Source: Eutreptiella sp. 'Long Island Sound 2002' (lineage: Eukaryota; Euglenozoa; Euglenophyceae; Eutreptiales; Eutreptiaceae). From it: a stretch of 64,000 nt of DNA. Where the stretch lies: NCBI GenBank assembly GCA_964036045.1, contig OZ038385.1:27736853-27800852 (forward strand). Direction: 5' to 3'. The position numbers were made by a program, and so were the translations under genes. How positions within the stretch are numbered: the stretch's first letter is position 1; every line of letters starts with the position of its first letter. This document shows, one piece after another, positions 1-11,962 of this stretch. A model generated the notes under the pieces. That model was not told the DNA's origin, did not search any database, and worked only from the letters and a program-made list of their open reading frames with translations.

Positions 1-2902
1 TCACAGCACTGCGACCACAGGTCCTGCCATACATCGCAGCACGCGTCCTGGAGCCCGAGCAAAGCCCCTGTCAGCGTGCGTGCTGTGGCACTATTGAGGA
101 GGCTGCGCCTCGCCTCCTCCCACGTGGACACCGGGCGGAGGACCGGTCGTCCGTCGGGCATCTCCGGCAGGCTCTCAAGCAGCCGGGGCCACCGCGTCAC
201 CTTGGGGCCGCGCGTGCCATGCGCCAGGAGCTCCCAACCGTAGTCCCGCAAGACCTCCCCGATGACAACAACCCCGTCCTGCTCCGGGCCCCTGGCGGAA
301 GCCAGAACCAAGCGTTGCCCTCCCGCCCGAGCCTCAATGACCGCCCTGAGACCCAGGGTGTCAAGGGTGAGACGGGCATCGGCAGCCACGTGGTCGTCCC
401 CCTCTGGCAGAGAGAACATGGCCTCCGTGACTTGGCCTTGCGCGTCGTCGCCCTGTACCCGCGCCAGCTGCTCGGAGCCCACTAACACTGCCATGGACCG
501 CTGCTCCGTGACCGCCGGTACGGCTCGTCGCAGCTGCCGGTCACATAGCCACAACGTACCCACGTCAAGTACGACAGCCACCGCCAGGACTGGGAGACCG
601 CACAGAGGTTGCTGAAGGACTGGCAGCACCTCGCGAGGCCAGCCCACGACGTTCCCCACCGCTGGATGGTTGGCGTACACCTGGAGCCAGGGATCACTCT
701 GGCCGTCAGGGTGTCTCACCTTGGTACCCCGCACCTGGGCCCAGGACTGCGCCGACACCACGCGGGACCACTCCCTGAATGCCGTGATGTCTCGCGTCAC
801 CCAGGAACCGATCCACCGGTCGAAGGCCTGCGCCACCGCCGCCATCCAGTGAGGGAACAAGGACAGGGCCTCCTCACGCTCGATGCACGACCGCGACACC
901 AGCAGTGCGTGCAGCGGTGCCCTCAGAAAGGTTGCCCGCAGGTCGCCGGGGAGGCCGGCAAACGGGTTCCACGGCGGACGCTGCAGGATCCTCCCTGCCG
1001 GCGGGCAGAAGGGTGTGTCACCGCGCAGGAACGCGTATACCGCCCTCCTTCGATCTTGCATCGGCAGCTGCATGATCTGGGTGAGCCGATGGTTCCTGCG
1101 GGCATACACATCTTCCCCAATCTGGACCATGTCCTCCACAAAGAGTCTGGCCTTGGCAGGACCCCGGGACGACGCCGCTCGCACCGCAGCGAACAGCCGC
1201 TTCAGGTCCCCGGGTACGACACCTGCCATCAGGGATTCTGCCCACCTGCAGCCGTGCTCCCTCCACGCCACGAACTCCACCGCCCTGTCCGTTAGGGGTA
1301 GCTCCGCCGTGAACTCCTCCACACGCCTGCACAGAAGCCCAGCCACCTCTTCGTCCCGCGCACACAGTAGGCGCATGTGGCCGATGTCCTCCTCCGGCCC
1401 CCCACAGAAGATACAGGGGTGGGCTGGTATTGCCACACGCGTGAGCTTCTGTCTCCACCGTCGCATGACCTGCATGGTGGACAAGCGACCGTCACGTGCC
1501 CGCAGCATATTTCTGTGCGTTGGGCCGTGGTGCACAGCTCCCAGGGACATCGCCTCGCAGGCGCCTGCTAGTGGCGTGTGCGCCCTGGTGCGTGCCGCAA
1601 GCGAACGCCACTCTATCTCCCGGACCTGCTGAAGGGCTTGCATGGATGGTACACGCGGCTCGAGCTCACCATTATCCCCCGGTACCAAGAGGATGGCGTG
1701 CTCCTTCGGCAGGACAAGATGGACTGGCGGGGCCATCGCACGGGCCGCGGCAGAGTCCGGTGCCTCAAGCGGGACCGCCGCTAAGTGCGAGCTCTGCCTC
1801 ACCACCCAGTGGTGCGGCCCCCCAACTCGGCGCGGCAGCCGCCGCAGCCCCTCCACTATCCAGCTCAGTGCATGTTGATTGACCAGATGTGACGTCGGCC
1901 CCTTGATGCCACGGTACAGGGCCTCCTGCGCCCTGCGGAGATGCGCTCCTATGACGGACGCATCCACCACGTGTACCGTGCACGCTGACGGGGGCGTGTG
2001 CAACAAGTACGCCGCCGCGCCAACGATCTCTGCCTCCGGGACCGTGCCGTAGATGGCACCCGTCCACGTGGGGATTCCGTGGCTGGCCACCGCCACATTT
2101 GTGGCGTCGTCTCCCTGGGGCGACGCGTCAGACGATGTGACTTTAGTCGCCACCGGCACCCAGCAGTACCGGTGGGGCTCTAGCCACGCCACGTCGGAGT
2201 GGGGGCTCTGCACCACCTTTCCCAGAGATGCCGCGCTGGAGGCCGTGAGCTCCGGGGACAGGACCACCCTCGGTCGATACACCGCATGTGGTCTCCAGGC
2301 CAGGTCACATCCGCAGACTGACTTGATGGCGTCCAGGGCGGTGGTGTATTCCGCTCCCCAAACCGTTGCGGAGCAGGAAGGCTGGTACACCACGACAGAC
2401 CCCTGCTCCACTGCGCCACCACCACGCAACGACGTGACGGCGACATGCGGATCATGCGGCACGTTGGACATTCGGACCACTTCCGGGACCGAGTGCTCAT
2501 CCGGATCCGGGATTGGGCCTGCCGGTAGCAGAAGAACAATTGCCCATTCGCTGCACTTGTGCACCGCCGCGCACGCCCTGGAAAACGCTGGCTGTCCGTG
2601 CACAACCCACAGTGGTGGCGGGCTTATGCCGCCCCCGGCGTGGGGAGTGAGTAGGGGGACGGACGCCGGATCGTCTTGCTGCTGGTAGCCCTCAAAGACG
2701 TCCCCCAGCAGGAACAGGAGGGCGGCCAGCGGGACGAACGGCATGGACAGCCCCGGGTTGGCCGGGTCCCATCCTTCCTCCCTGTATCCGCCCACCACAT
2801 ACACGTCCCCCGCAGCGGACTGTCTATTGCGTTTGCTGGCCTTCTTTCGGCGCACCGGGTGAATGAGCCGGTGAGTCAACGGACCGGGCAGCTGCGGCCG
2901 GA
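1..2902 (-). CDS. Non-LTR retroelement polyprotein, C-terminal part (RNase H-like and CCHC finger), 3' end outside window
   Basis: I translated this minus-strand frame line by line and found no stop from 3014 down to base 3, about 1,000 codons; the last ~37 codons of the upstream end are (TA)n. Probably coding from about 2902. Around 2036-1930 it has an RNase H-like block: an acidic residue in EAEIVGAAAYLL, then VHVVDASVIG (Asp at 1964), then near 1815-1735 HHWVVRQSSHL and an Asp before SAAARAM, matching the order Glu, Asp, His, Asp of RNase H I. The first catalytic Asp is not obvious (ASHG where TDGS is expected). At 1415-1362 follows CIFCGGPEEDIGHMRLLC, the C-x2-C-x7-H-x4-C finger typical after RNase H in LINE ORF2 proteins, then about 450 unrecognised residues. 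No reverse transcriptase remains on this side; the frame meets the repeat mosaic at 2903. The DNA is far more GC-rich than the mosaic. First internal ATG is at 2744. High confidence that it codes, moderate on family. Confidence 0.7.
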
Positions 2903-2921
2903 ATGTGGAGTGTGATGCCCC

Positions 2922-2925
<4 letters not shown>
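2903..2925. repeat. Left copy of 23-bp inverted boundary repeat
   Basis: Begins ATGTGGAGTGTGATGCCCCA and ends CGG directly before (TA)n. The exact reverse complement is at 14697-14719, directly after (TA)n, so the two copies face each other across the 11.8 kb mosaic. In both places the next 40 bases are TA dinucleotides followed by ACATGT. Confidence 0.85.

Positions 2926-3012
<87 letters not shown>
2926..3012. repeat. (TA)n microsatellite with ACATGT interruption
   Basis: Almost pure TA dinucleotides; ACATGT at 2966-2971 breaks the array exactly 40 bases from the boundary repeat, as in the mirror-image array at 14602-14696. Confidence 0.95.
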
Positions 3013-3013
<1 letters not shown>

Positions 3014-3019
3014 TCTAAT

Positions 3020-4212
3020 CTACACCCCTCTCCCAACTCTAGGTGGCCCCACCACACGGCTCTAAGGTACGTGCGAAGGGCACAAAGTGGTGCATACATG
3101 TGGTGGAAGGGGCTAAACTCGGTCAAAACGGGCTCAAAACGGGCTAAAAACACTTGTTTGAGCATCCCAAATGGTCCGGGATCACTTTTGGAAAAACGCG
3201 TTTTTGACCCATTTTTGATCCGCTTTTGGTCCCAAAATGGCCCATTTTCAAGGCATTTTGGGATTTTCCATGAGCCAAAACCCGTCGCCACGGGCTCAAA
3301 GTGGGCTAAAACCACTTGTTTGAGCATCATAAATGGTCCAGGATCACTTTTGGAAAAACGCGTTTTTGACCCATTTTTGACCCATTATTGGTCCCAAAAC
3401 GGCCCATTTTCAAGGCATTTTTGGGATTTTCCATGACCCAAAACGCGCCACCACGGGCTCAAAACGGCCTAAAAACACTTGTTTGAGCATCCCAAGTGGT
3501 CTAGGAACAACTTTGGAAAAAATGATTTTTTTCGCCCCGGGGACCCTGGTGGACCCACCGTTGGCCCCCACTGTGCGTCGTAGGCTGGCCGGCCCTCCGG
3601 CTGCACCAAGTGACCACTGGTACGGGGGTCTACGTGTCTCGTTGGGCGATTCTGAGGCTTGGAAACCATAAAAAGTGGGGGGTTGCGGGTGGACTAGGTG
3701 CCCTCAGAATTCGTTTTTGAGCCACGTAGCCCAAGATACGGCCCGTTCTTGGTTTCGGGGTGCTGGTGCACATTGCGCAGATTTTGGGGCTTTTTGGCGC
3801 CTTTTTGGGCCGTTTCTCGGAAATATCGTGGAGTTAGAGGGCACCAAAGGTCCCTTCGTCACGAGAAAGTCAAGCCGCACGTGAAGTGTAGCAGCCGTTC
3901 GCCTTCGTTTGGCTGTTTTGCACCCTTACTAGGGCTGTTTTGGGCGAAAAATGGCTGTTTTTGGCCCAAAACTGCGCAGATTTGGGAGGGCACCTACCGA
4001 CTTGGCGCCCACGCCCCGGGCCGCCACCGGTGAGTTTTTGGCTCAAAACTTGGATTTGGCAAGGCCACCACCTAGGCTCTAGGATGGCTAAAGTAGAGTC
4101 AAGCCCGAGGCGATGGGAAGGTGCAGTGGCCAAAACGGAATGGTGACGTGTTGTTGTTGTTGTTGTTGTTGCTTGTTGCTTGTTAGCTAAATTTAAGGGG
4201 AGAGGGGTGTAG
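3020..4212 (+). mobile_element. R1 element copy 1 (full length)
   Basis: This copy defines the family. It starts CTACACCCCTCTCCC and ends with the reverse complement GGGAGAGGGGTGTAG, a 15-bp terminal inverted repeat, and both ends abut TA-rich DNA. The 5' part has three tandem units of about 165 bp (start points near 3148, 3316, 3478) that each contain AAAAACGCGTTTTT, a 14-bp palindrome. The 3' part is unique, then a short TTG/CTTG microsatellite and GTTAGCTAAATTTAAGG before the end. No transposase-like frame is present; the short frames recur in other copies on both strands, so they follow DNA identity. The structure fits a non-autonomous terminal-inverted-repeat DNA transposon using TA targets. 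Confidence 0.75.
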
Positions 4213-4221
4213 TAATATATA

Positions 4222-5176
4222 TCCTCCAAGCTCTAGGTGGCTCCACCACACGGCTCTAAGGTACGTGCGAAGGGCACAAAGTGGTGCATACATGTGGTGG
4301 AAGGGGCTAAACTCGGTCAAAACGGGCTCAAAACGGGCTAAAAACACTTGTTTGAGCACCCCAAATGGTCCGGGATCACTTTTGGAAAAACGCGTTTTTG
4401 ACCCATTTTTGACCCATTTTTGGTCCCAAAATGGCCCATTTCAAGGCATTTTGGGATTTTCCATGGCCCAAAACGCGCCACCACGGGCTCAAAACGGCCG
4501 AAAAACACTTGTTTGAGCATCCCAAGTGGTCTAGGAACAGCTTTGGAAAAAATGATTTTTTTCGCCCTCGGGACCCTGGTGGACCCGCCGCTGGCCCCCA
4601 CTGTGCGTGGGCTAGCCGGCCCTCCGGCTGCACCAAGTGACCACTAGTACGGGGGTCTAGGCGTCTCGTTGGGCGATTCTGAGGCTTGGAAACCATAAAA
4701 AGTGGGGGGTTGCGGGTGGACTAGGTGCCCTCAGAATTCGCTTTTGAGCCACGTAGCCCAAGATACGGCCCGTTCTTGGTTTCGGGGTGCTGGTGCACAT
4801 TGCGCAGATTTTGGGGCTTTTTGGTGCCTTTTTGGGCCATTTCTGGGAAATATCGTGGAGTTAGAGGGCACCAAAGGTCCCTTGGTCACGAGAAAGGCAA
4901 GCCGCACGTGGAGTGTAGCAGCCGTTTGCCTTTGTTTGGCTGTTTTGAGCCCTTACTAGGGCCGTTTTGGGCGAAAAATGGCTGTTTTTGGCCCAAAGTT
5001 GCGCAGATTTGGGAGGGCACCTACCGACTTGGCGCCCCCGCCCCGGGCCGCCACCGGTGAGTTTTTGGCTCAAAACTTGGATTTGGCAAGGCCACCACCT
5101 AGGCTCTAGGATGGCTAAAGTAGAGTCAAGCCCGAGGCGATGGGAAGGTGCAGTGGCCAAAACGGAATGGTGACGT
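4222..5176 (+). mobile_element. R1 copy 2, both termini lost
   Basis: It begins TATCCTCCAAGCTCTAGG, lacking the CTACACCCC terminus, probably by deletion between the CCTC and CCTCTCC direct repeats. It ends at TGACG before the TTG microsatellite and joins the next inverted copy. It has two internal ~165-bp units rather than three, otherwise near-identical to copy 1. Confidence 0.75.
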
Positions 5177-5178
5177 TA

Positions 5179-5740
5179 CTACACCCCTCTCCCCTTAAAT
5201 TCAGCTAACAAGCAAGCAACAAGCCACAAGTAACAAGCAACAAGCAACAAGCAACAAGCACGTCACCATTCCGTTTTGGCCATTGCCCCTTCTCATTCCC
5301 TCGGGCTTGACTCTACTTTAGCCATCCTAGAGCCTAGGTGGTGGCCTTGCCAAATCCAAGTTTTGAGCCAGAAACTCACCGGTGGCGGTGTCCGAGGAAC
5401 GGCCCAAAAAGGCGCCAAAAAGGCGACATTTGGGATGCTGAAACAAGTGTTTTTAGCCCATTTGGAGCCCATTGGGACCGGTTTTGGCCCATGGAAAATC
5501 CCAAAATGCCTTGAAAAGGGGCCGTTTTGGGAGCAAAAATGGGTCCAAAATGGGTCAAAAATGTGTTTTTCCAAAAGTGATCCTGGACCATTGGGGGTGC
5601 ACGAACAAGTGTTTTGAGCCCATTTTGAGCCTGTTTTGACCGAGTTTAGCCCCTTCCGCCACGTGTATGCACCAAGTTGTACCCTTCGCACGTACCTTAG
5701 AGCCGTATGGTGGAGCCACCTAGAGTTGGGGAGAGGGGTG
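5179..5740 (-). mobile_element. R1 copy 3, internally deleted (~560 bp)
   Basis: Inverted copy starting CTACACCCCTCTCCCC at 5179. The core between the subterminal region (CACCGGTGGCGG at about 5378) and the tandem units is missing. The other end stops at GAGAGGGGTG, where element X begins, so X appears inserted in the R1 terminus. Confidence 0.75.
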
Positions 5741-6623
5741 TTTTCGTGGGGGGGGGGGGGGGGGCAACTGGGGAACAAACGGGGGTTTTGCCAGTGTCGG
5801 CTGATTTCTCGGAATATGGTGTCCCGAAGGTGGGGGGGGGGGGGGTTGTTAACCTTTTCGGAAAGCCCTCGAAAAGGGCTTTTCGGGATGTATGGGTTGG
5901 GGAGGGGAGACCATATCTTTGAGAAAATTGCCCGTGATTGTACACACCTTGGTCAGAAACAGTCTGTTCTGTTGCAGAGCAGGTTGCACAGATTGCACAT
6001 GCATTCCGGTGCACGCTGAATTCCGGATAAATGTTGTTTCGTAAGTAGGGGTATGTTATACCTTTTCGGAATCTCCAAGAAAAGGGCTTTTCAGATATGT
6101 ATGGATTAGGGGGTGGTAGAACACCATATTTTTTTCGGAAATCAGGGCGCAAGCTGGATGCTTCTGGGATTTTGGGCTGTCTTTGCAGAATACACAAAGC
6201 ACCAATTGGGGTTTGGGAGAGAATCGGGCATAGTTCCAACATATCGTCGCTACAACCAAAAACCATAGAAGATATAATGATGTACTTTGATGTGCTGAGT
6301 TAAAAAAGGAAGGAGAACGGTCCAACAAGGTGCTCAACGCAAGCAACGGTCCGTTTTCTCTCGTATTTGTGTGTCCACACACATGTTACAAAAAATCTGG
6401 CGGCAGCAGGAACCCAAAACGAAAAAAGTGTACGTACAATATCTCCATCATCTTGGCACCTTGGAGCCCAGGACCTAGTTCATTGGAAAGCCCTTTTCAA
6501 GCACTTTTCGGAAAATACACACATACCCCCACCCCCATGGAACGATGTTTTTGTGCACCAAGCTGATTTCGGCAAAACCCCCGTTAGTTCCCTAGAGACC
6601 CCCAAATCCCCCCCCCCCGAAAA
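5741..6623. mobile_element. Element X: second inverted-repeat element, ~880 bp
   Basis: The left end (5741-5792) and right end (6571-6623) are imperfect inverted repeats: TTTTCG, a G run, GGGGAAC, then CGGGGGTTTTGCC at one end, and the complementary order at the other. Inside are repeats of CTTTTCGGAA and AAAAGGGCTTTTC (5866-5890, 6060-6095, inverted near 6485-6510). No coding frame is recognised. Lies between R1 copies 3 and 4. Confidence 0.6.
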
Positions 6624-6646
6624 CAGACATATACATATCCTCTAAT

Positions 6647-8027
6647 CTACACCCCTCTCCCGAACTCTAGGTGGCACCACCATACGGCTCTAAAGTACCT
6701 ACGAAGGGTACAACTTGGTGCATACATGTGGCGGGAAGGGCTAAGCTGGGGCAAAACGGGCTCAAAATGGGCTCATTTCACTTGTTTGTGCACCCGAATG
6801 GTCCAGGATCAATTTGGAAAAACACGTTTTTGACCCATTTTTCACTTGTTTGTGCACCCGAATGGTCCAGGATCAATTTGGAAAAACACGTTTTTGACCC
6901 ATTTTTCGGAAAATTTTGGTCCCAAAACGGCCCATTTTCAAGGCATTTTGGGATTTTCCATGGGCCAAAACGTGTCCCCACGGGCTCAAGACGGGCTAAA
7001 AACACTTGTTTGAGCATCCCAAATGGTCCAGGATCACTTTTGGAAAAGCGCGTTTTTGACTCATTTTTGATCCATTTTTGGTCCCAAAACAAGGCATTTT
7101 GGGATTTTCCATGGGCCAAAACGCGTCACCACAGGCTCAAAACGGGCTAAAAAATTTTGTTTCAGCATACCAAATGGTCCATGATCACTTTTGGAAAAAA
7201 CGCGTTTTTGACCCATTTTTGACCCAATTTTGGTGCGAAAAAGGCCCGTTTTCAAGGCATTTTGGGATTTTCCATGGCACAAAACGCGTCATGGCTCAAA
7301 ACGGGCCAAAAATACTTGTTCGAGGGCCCCAGTGGTCTAGGAACAACTTTGGAAAAAATCCTTTTTGTTCCGCCCCGGGGACCCTGGTGGACCCACCGTT
7401 GGCCCCTACCGTGCGCAGACCGGGATGCCCTCATGCCTCCCCAAGTGACCACTTGTGCGGGGGTCTAGGCGTCTCGTTGCGCGATTCTGAAGCTTGGAAA
7501 CCACAAAAAGTGGGGGGTTGCGGGTGGACTAGGTGCCCTCGGAATTCGAATTTGAGCCACATAGCCCAAGACACGGCCCGTTCTTGGTGTTGGGCTGTTT
7601 GAAAGTAGCGCATATTCGGCCCTTTTTAGCCATTGTTGGGCCGTTTTTCGGACATATCGTGGAGTTAGAGGGGAAGAAAGAGCTCTTTGTCATGGGGCAA
7701 TTGAAGCGCACGTGCAGTGTAGCAGCCGTTTCCCTTCATTTGGCCATTTGGACTGCGTTTTGGGGCCGTTTTGGGCCAAAACAGGCTGTTTTGGGGCACA
7801 AAATGCGCAGTTTTGGGAGGGCACCTCCCAACTTGGCGCCCCCGCCCTAAGGCGCCACCGGTGAGTTTTTGGCTCAAAACTTGGATTTGGCAAGGGCACC
7901 ACCTAGGGAAGAGGATGGCTGGATTAGGGAAGGATCCGAAGCATTGGGATGGAGTAATAGCTAAAACGGAGGCGTGACGTGCTTGTTTGCTTGCTTGTTA
8001 GCTAGATTTAAGAGGAGAGGGGTGTAG
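6647..8027 (+). mobile_element. R1 copy 4, longest copy (~1.38 kb)
   Basis: Both 15-bp termini are present. It has extra internal tandem units, including a 64-bp direct duplication beginning at 6779 and 6843 (CACTTGTTTGTGCACCCG), and is more diverged from the other copies than they are from one another. Confidence 0.75.
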
Positions 8028-8257
<230 letters not shown>

Positions 8258-9462
8258 CTACACCCCTCTCCCCTTAAATCTAGCTAACAAGCAAGCAACA
8301 ACAAGCAACAACAAGCAACAAGCAAGCAACAAGCACTTCTCCTTTCCGTTTTGGCCATTGCTCGGCCTCATCGCTCCGGGCTCTACTCTACTCTAGCCAT
8401 CCCAGAGCCTAGGTGGTGCCCTTGCCAAATCCAAGTTTTCAGCCAAAAACTCAATGTTGGCGCCCCGGGGCGGGGGCGCCAAGTCGGGAGGTGTCCTCCC
8501 AAATCTGCGCAGTTTTGGGGCAAAAACAGCCTTTTTTGGCCAAAAACGGCTCTGAAACCCACTCAAAACGGCCAAACGAAGGCAAACCATTGTTACACTA
8601 CACGTGCGCCTCGATTGCCCCTTGACAAAGAACTCTTTTTTGCCCTCTAGCTGCACGATATGTCCGCGAAACGGCCCAAAAATGGCCAAAAATGGCCTGA
8701 ATGCCCGCTGTTTGTGTCCAACAAGCCAGAAACCAAGAACGGGCCGTATCTTGGGCTACGTGGCTCAAAACCGAATTCGAAGGGCACATATACCACCCGC
8801 AACCCCCCTCTTTTTGTGGTTTCCAAGCCTCGGAATCGCCCAACGAGACGCCTAGACCCCCGTACCAGTGCTCACTTGGTGGAGCCGGAGGGCAGCACAG
8901 CCCGCGCACAGTGGGGGCCAACGATGGGTCCACCAGGGTCCCCAGGGCGAAAAAATTCATTTCTTCCAAAGTTGTTCCTAGACCACTTGGGATCTTCAAA
9001 CAACTGTTTTTAGGCCGTTTTGAGCCCGTGGTGGTGCGTTTTGGGCCATGGAAAATCCCAAAATGCCTTGAAAATGGGCCGTTTTGGGACCAAAAATGGG
9101 TCAAAAATGGGTCAAAAACTCATTTTTCCAAAAGTGATCTTGGACCATTTGGGATGCTCAAACAAGTGTTTTTAGCCCATTTTGAGCTCGTGGTGACGAG
9201 TTTTGGGCCATGGAAAATCACAAAATGCCTTGAAAATGTGCCGTTGTGGGACCAAAAATGGGTCAAAAATGGGTCAAAAACGCGTTTTTCCAAAAGTGAT
9301 CCTGGACCATTTGCGATGCTCAAACAAGTGTCTTTAGCCCATTTTGAGCCCGTTTTGAACAATTTTAGCCCCTTCCGCCACATGCATGCACCAAGTTGTG
9401 CCCTTTGCACGTACCTTAGAGCGTTACTGTGGAGCCACCTAGAGTTGGGGAGAGGGGTGTAG
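8258..9462 (-). mobile_element. R1 copy 5 (full length, inverted)
   Basis: Starts CTACACCCCTCTCCCC at 8258 and ends GGGGTGTAG at 9462, with three internal tandem units. It faces copy 4 tail to tail across a TA array and copy 6 head to head across the next one. Confidence 0.78.
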
Positions 9463-9468
9463 ATTAGA

Positions 9469-9658
<190 letters not shown>

Positions 9659-9664
9659 TCTCAT

Positions 9665-10847
9665 CTACACCCCTCTCCCAACTCTACGTGGCTCCACCAC
9701 ATGGCTCTAAGGTACGTGCGAAGGGCACAAAGTGGTGCTTACATCTGGTGGAAGGGGCTAAACTCGGTCTAAACGGGCTCAAAGCGGGCTAAAAACACTT
9801 GTTTGAGCATCCCAAATGGTAAGGCATCACTTTTGGAAAAACGCGTTTTTGACCCATTTTTGACCCATTTTTGGTCCCAAAATGGCCCATTTTCAAGGCA
9901 TTTTGGGATTTTCCATGAGCCGAAACCCGTCGCCACGGGCTGAAAATGGGCTAAAACTACTTGTTTGAGCATCATAAATGGTCCAGGATCATTTTTCGAA
10001 AAACGCGTTTTTGACCCATTTTTGACCCATGGTTGGTCCCAAAACGGCCCATTTTCAAGCCATTTTCAGATTTTCCGTGGTCCAAAACGCGCCACCACGG
10101 GCTCAAAACGGCCTAAAAACGCGTGTTTGAGCATCCCAAGTGGCCTAGGAACAACTTTGGAAAAAATCATTTTTTTCGCCCCGGGGACCCTGGTGGACCC
10201 ACCGTTGGCCCCCGCCGTGCGCGGGCCGGGCTGCCCTCCGGCTCCACCAAGTGACCACTAGTACGGGGGTCTACGTGTCTCGTTGGGCCATTCCGAGGGG
10301 TGGAAACCACAAAAAGTGGGGGGTTGCGGGTGGACTAGGTGCCCTCGGGATTGGATTTTGAGCCACGTAGCCCAAGATACGGTCCGTGCTTGGTTTCGGG
10401 GGGTTGGTGCATATTGCGCCGTTTTGGGGGCTTTTTGGCACCTTTTTGGGCCGTTTCTCCGACATATCGTGGAGTTGAGGGGCACTAGAGGGCTCTTTGA
10501 CACGGTGAAGTCAAGCCGCACGTGGAGTGTGGCCACCGTTTTCCTTCGTTTGGGCGTTTGGCCCGGCTTTGGGGGCTATTTTGGGCGAAAATGGCTGTTT
10601 TTGGCCCAAAACTGCGCAGATTTGGGAGGGCACCTCCCAACTTGGCGCCACCGCCCCGGGCCGCCACCGGTGAGTTTCTGGCTCAAAACTTGGATTTGGC
10701 AAGGGCACCACCTAGGCTCCAGGATGGCTACATGGGCAAATGATCCGGAGCGTTGGGACGGAGCAATGGCCAAAACGGCAAGGAGACGTGTTGCTTGTTG
10801 TTGTTGCTTGTTGCTTGTTAGCTAAATTTAAGGGGAGAGGGGTGTAG
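9665..10847 (+). mobile_element. R1 copy 6 (full length)
   Basis: 15-bp termini at both ends, three internal ~165-bp units, CTTG/TTG microsatellite near the 3' end. Slightly diverged: GCCGTGCGCGGGCCGGG replaces the usual GTGGGCTGGCC segment. Confidence 0.78.
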
Positions 10848-11105
<258 letters not shown>

Positions 11106-11111
<6 letters not shown>

Positions 11112-11750
11112 CTCTGCCCCCCCCCCCTGTCTGGGCCCCCCCCCTCGGGGTCCAGAGGACCCCCCGGGGCGGGCGCATAGCGCCCGGCCGGGGGCCGAAG
11201 GCCCCCAATATGCAAGAATATGCACATTTTACACCGAATGCTACTCCGTTTACCCGTATACCCCTTCCGTTTACCCGTGGATCATAGGAATTGCGGTCTG
11301 TAGTTTGTAGACACTGTCTGCCACACAAGGCGGTGCACACACCAGGCGGTCTGGGGTCTGTAGACACTGTGCACCACAGGTAGACGCGGCCTGCTAATTG
11401 TAGACGTTGTCGGCATGTTGTAGACGCGAAGTGCCAATATTTGGGAAGGGGGCCGAACGCCCCCTTCCCCCAAAACGGTCCGCTGCCATCGTTTAGCCGC
11501 ACACAGGGGGAGGGCGGTCTGGGGTCTGTAGACACTGTGCACCACAGGTAGACGCGGCCTGCTAATTGTAGACGTTGTCGGCATGTTGTAGACGCGAAGT
11601 GCCAATATTTGGGAAGGGGGCCGAAGGCCCCCTTCCCCCAAAACGGTCCGCTGCCATCGTTTACCCGCATAGAGGTGGTGGGCGGTCTGGGGTCTGTAGA
11701 CACTGTGCACCCCGGGGGGCAGATAGGGGGGGGGGGGGGCAGAGCTCTCA
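11106..11750. mobile_element. Element Y: ~645 bp inverted-repeat element in a TA array
   Basis: The left terminus is TGAGAGCTCTGCCCCCCCCC and the right terminus is its reverse complement, a 20-bp terminal inverted repeat immediately inside TA repeats. Internally there is a tandem duplication of about 177 bp (near 11348-11524 and 11525-11700) carrying GTAGACACTGTGCACC and the hairpin GGGGGCCGAAGGCCCCC. No coding frame is recognised. Same general build as R1 but unrelated sequence. Confidence 0.7.
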
Positions 11751-11753
11751 TAA

Positions 11754-11956
<203 letters not shown>

Positions 11957-11962
11957 TCCAAT

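Noticed and set aside
3698-4033. 111-codon frame conserved in R1 copies (MPSEFVFEPRSPRYGPFLVS) as a transposon protein
   Set aside because: It recurs only because the DNA is nearly identical; equally long frames exist on the opposite strand and it is broken in other copies. No motif supports coding.
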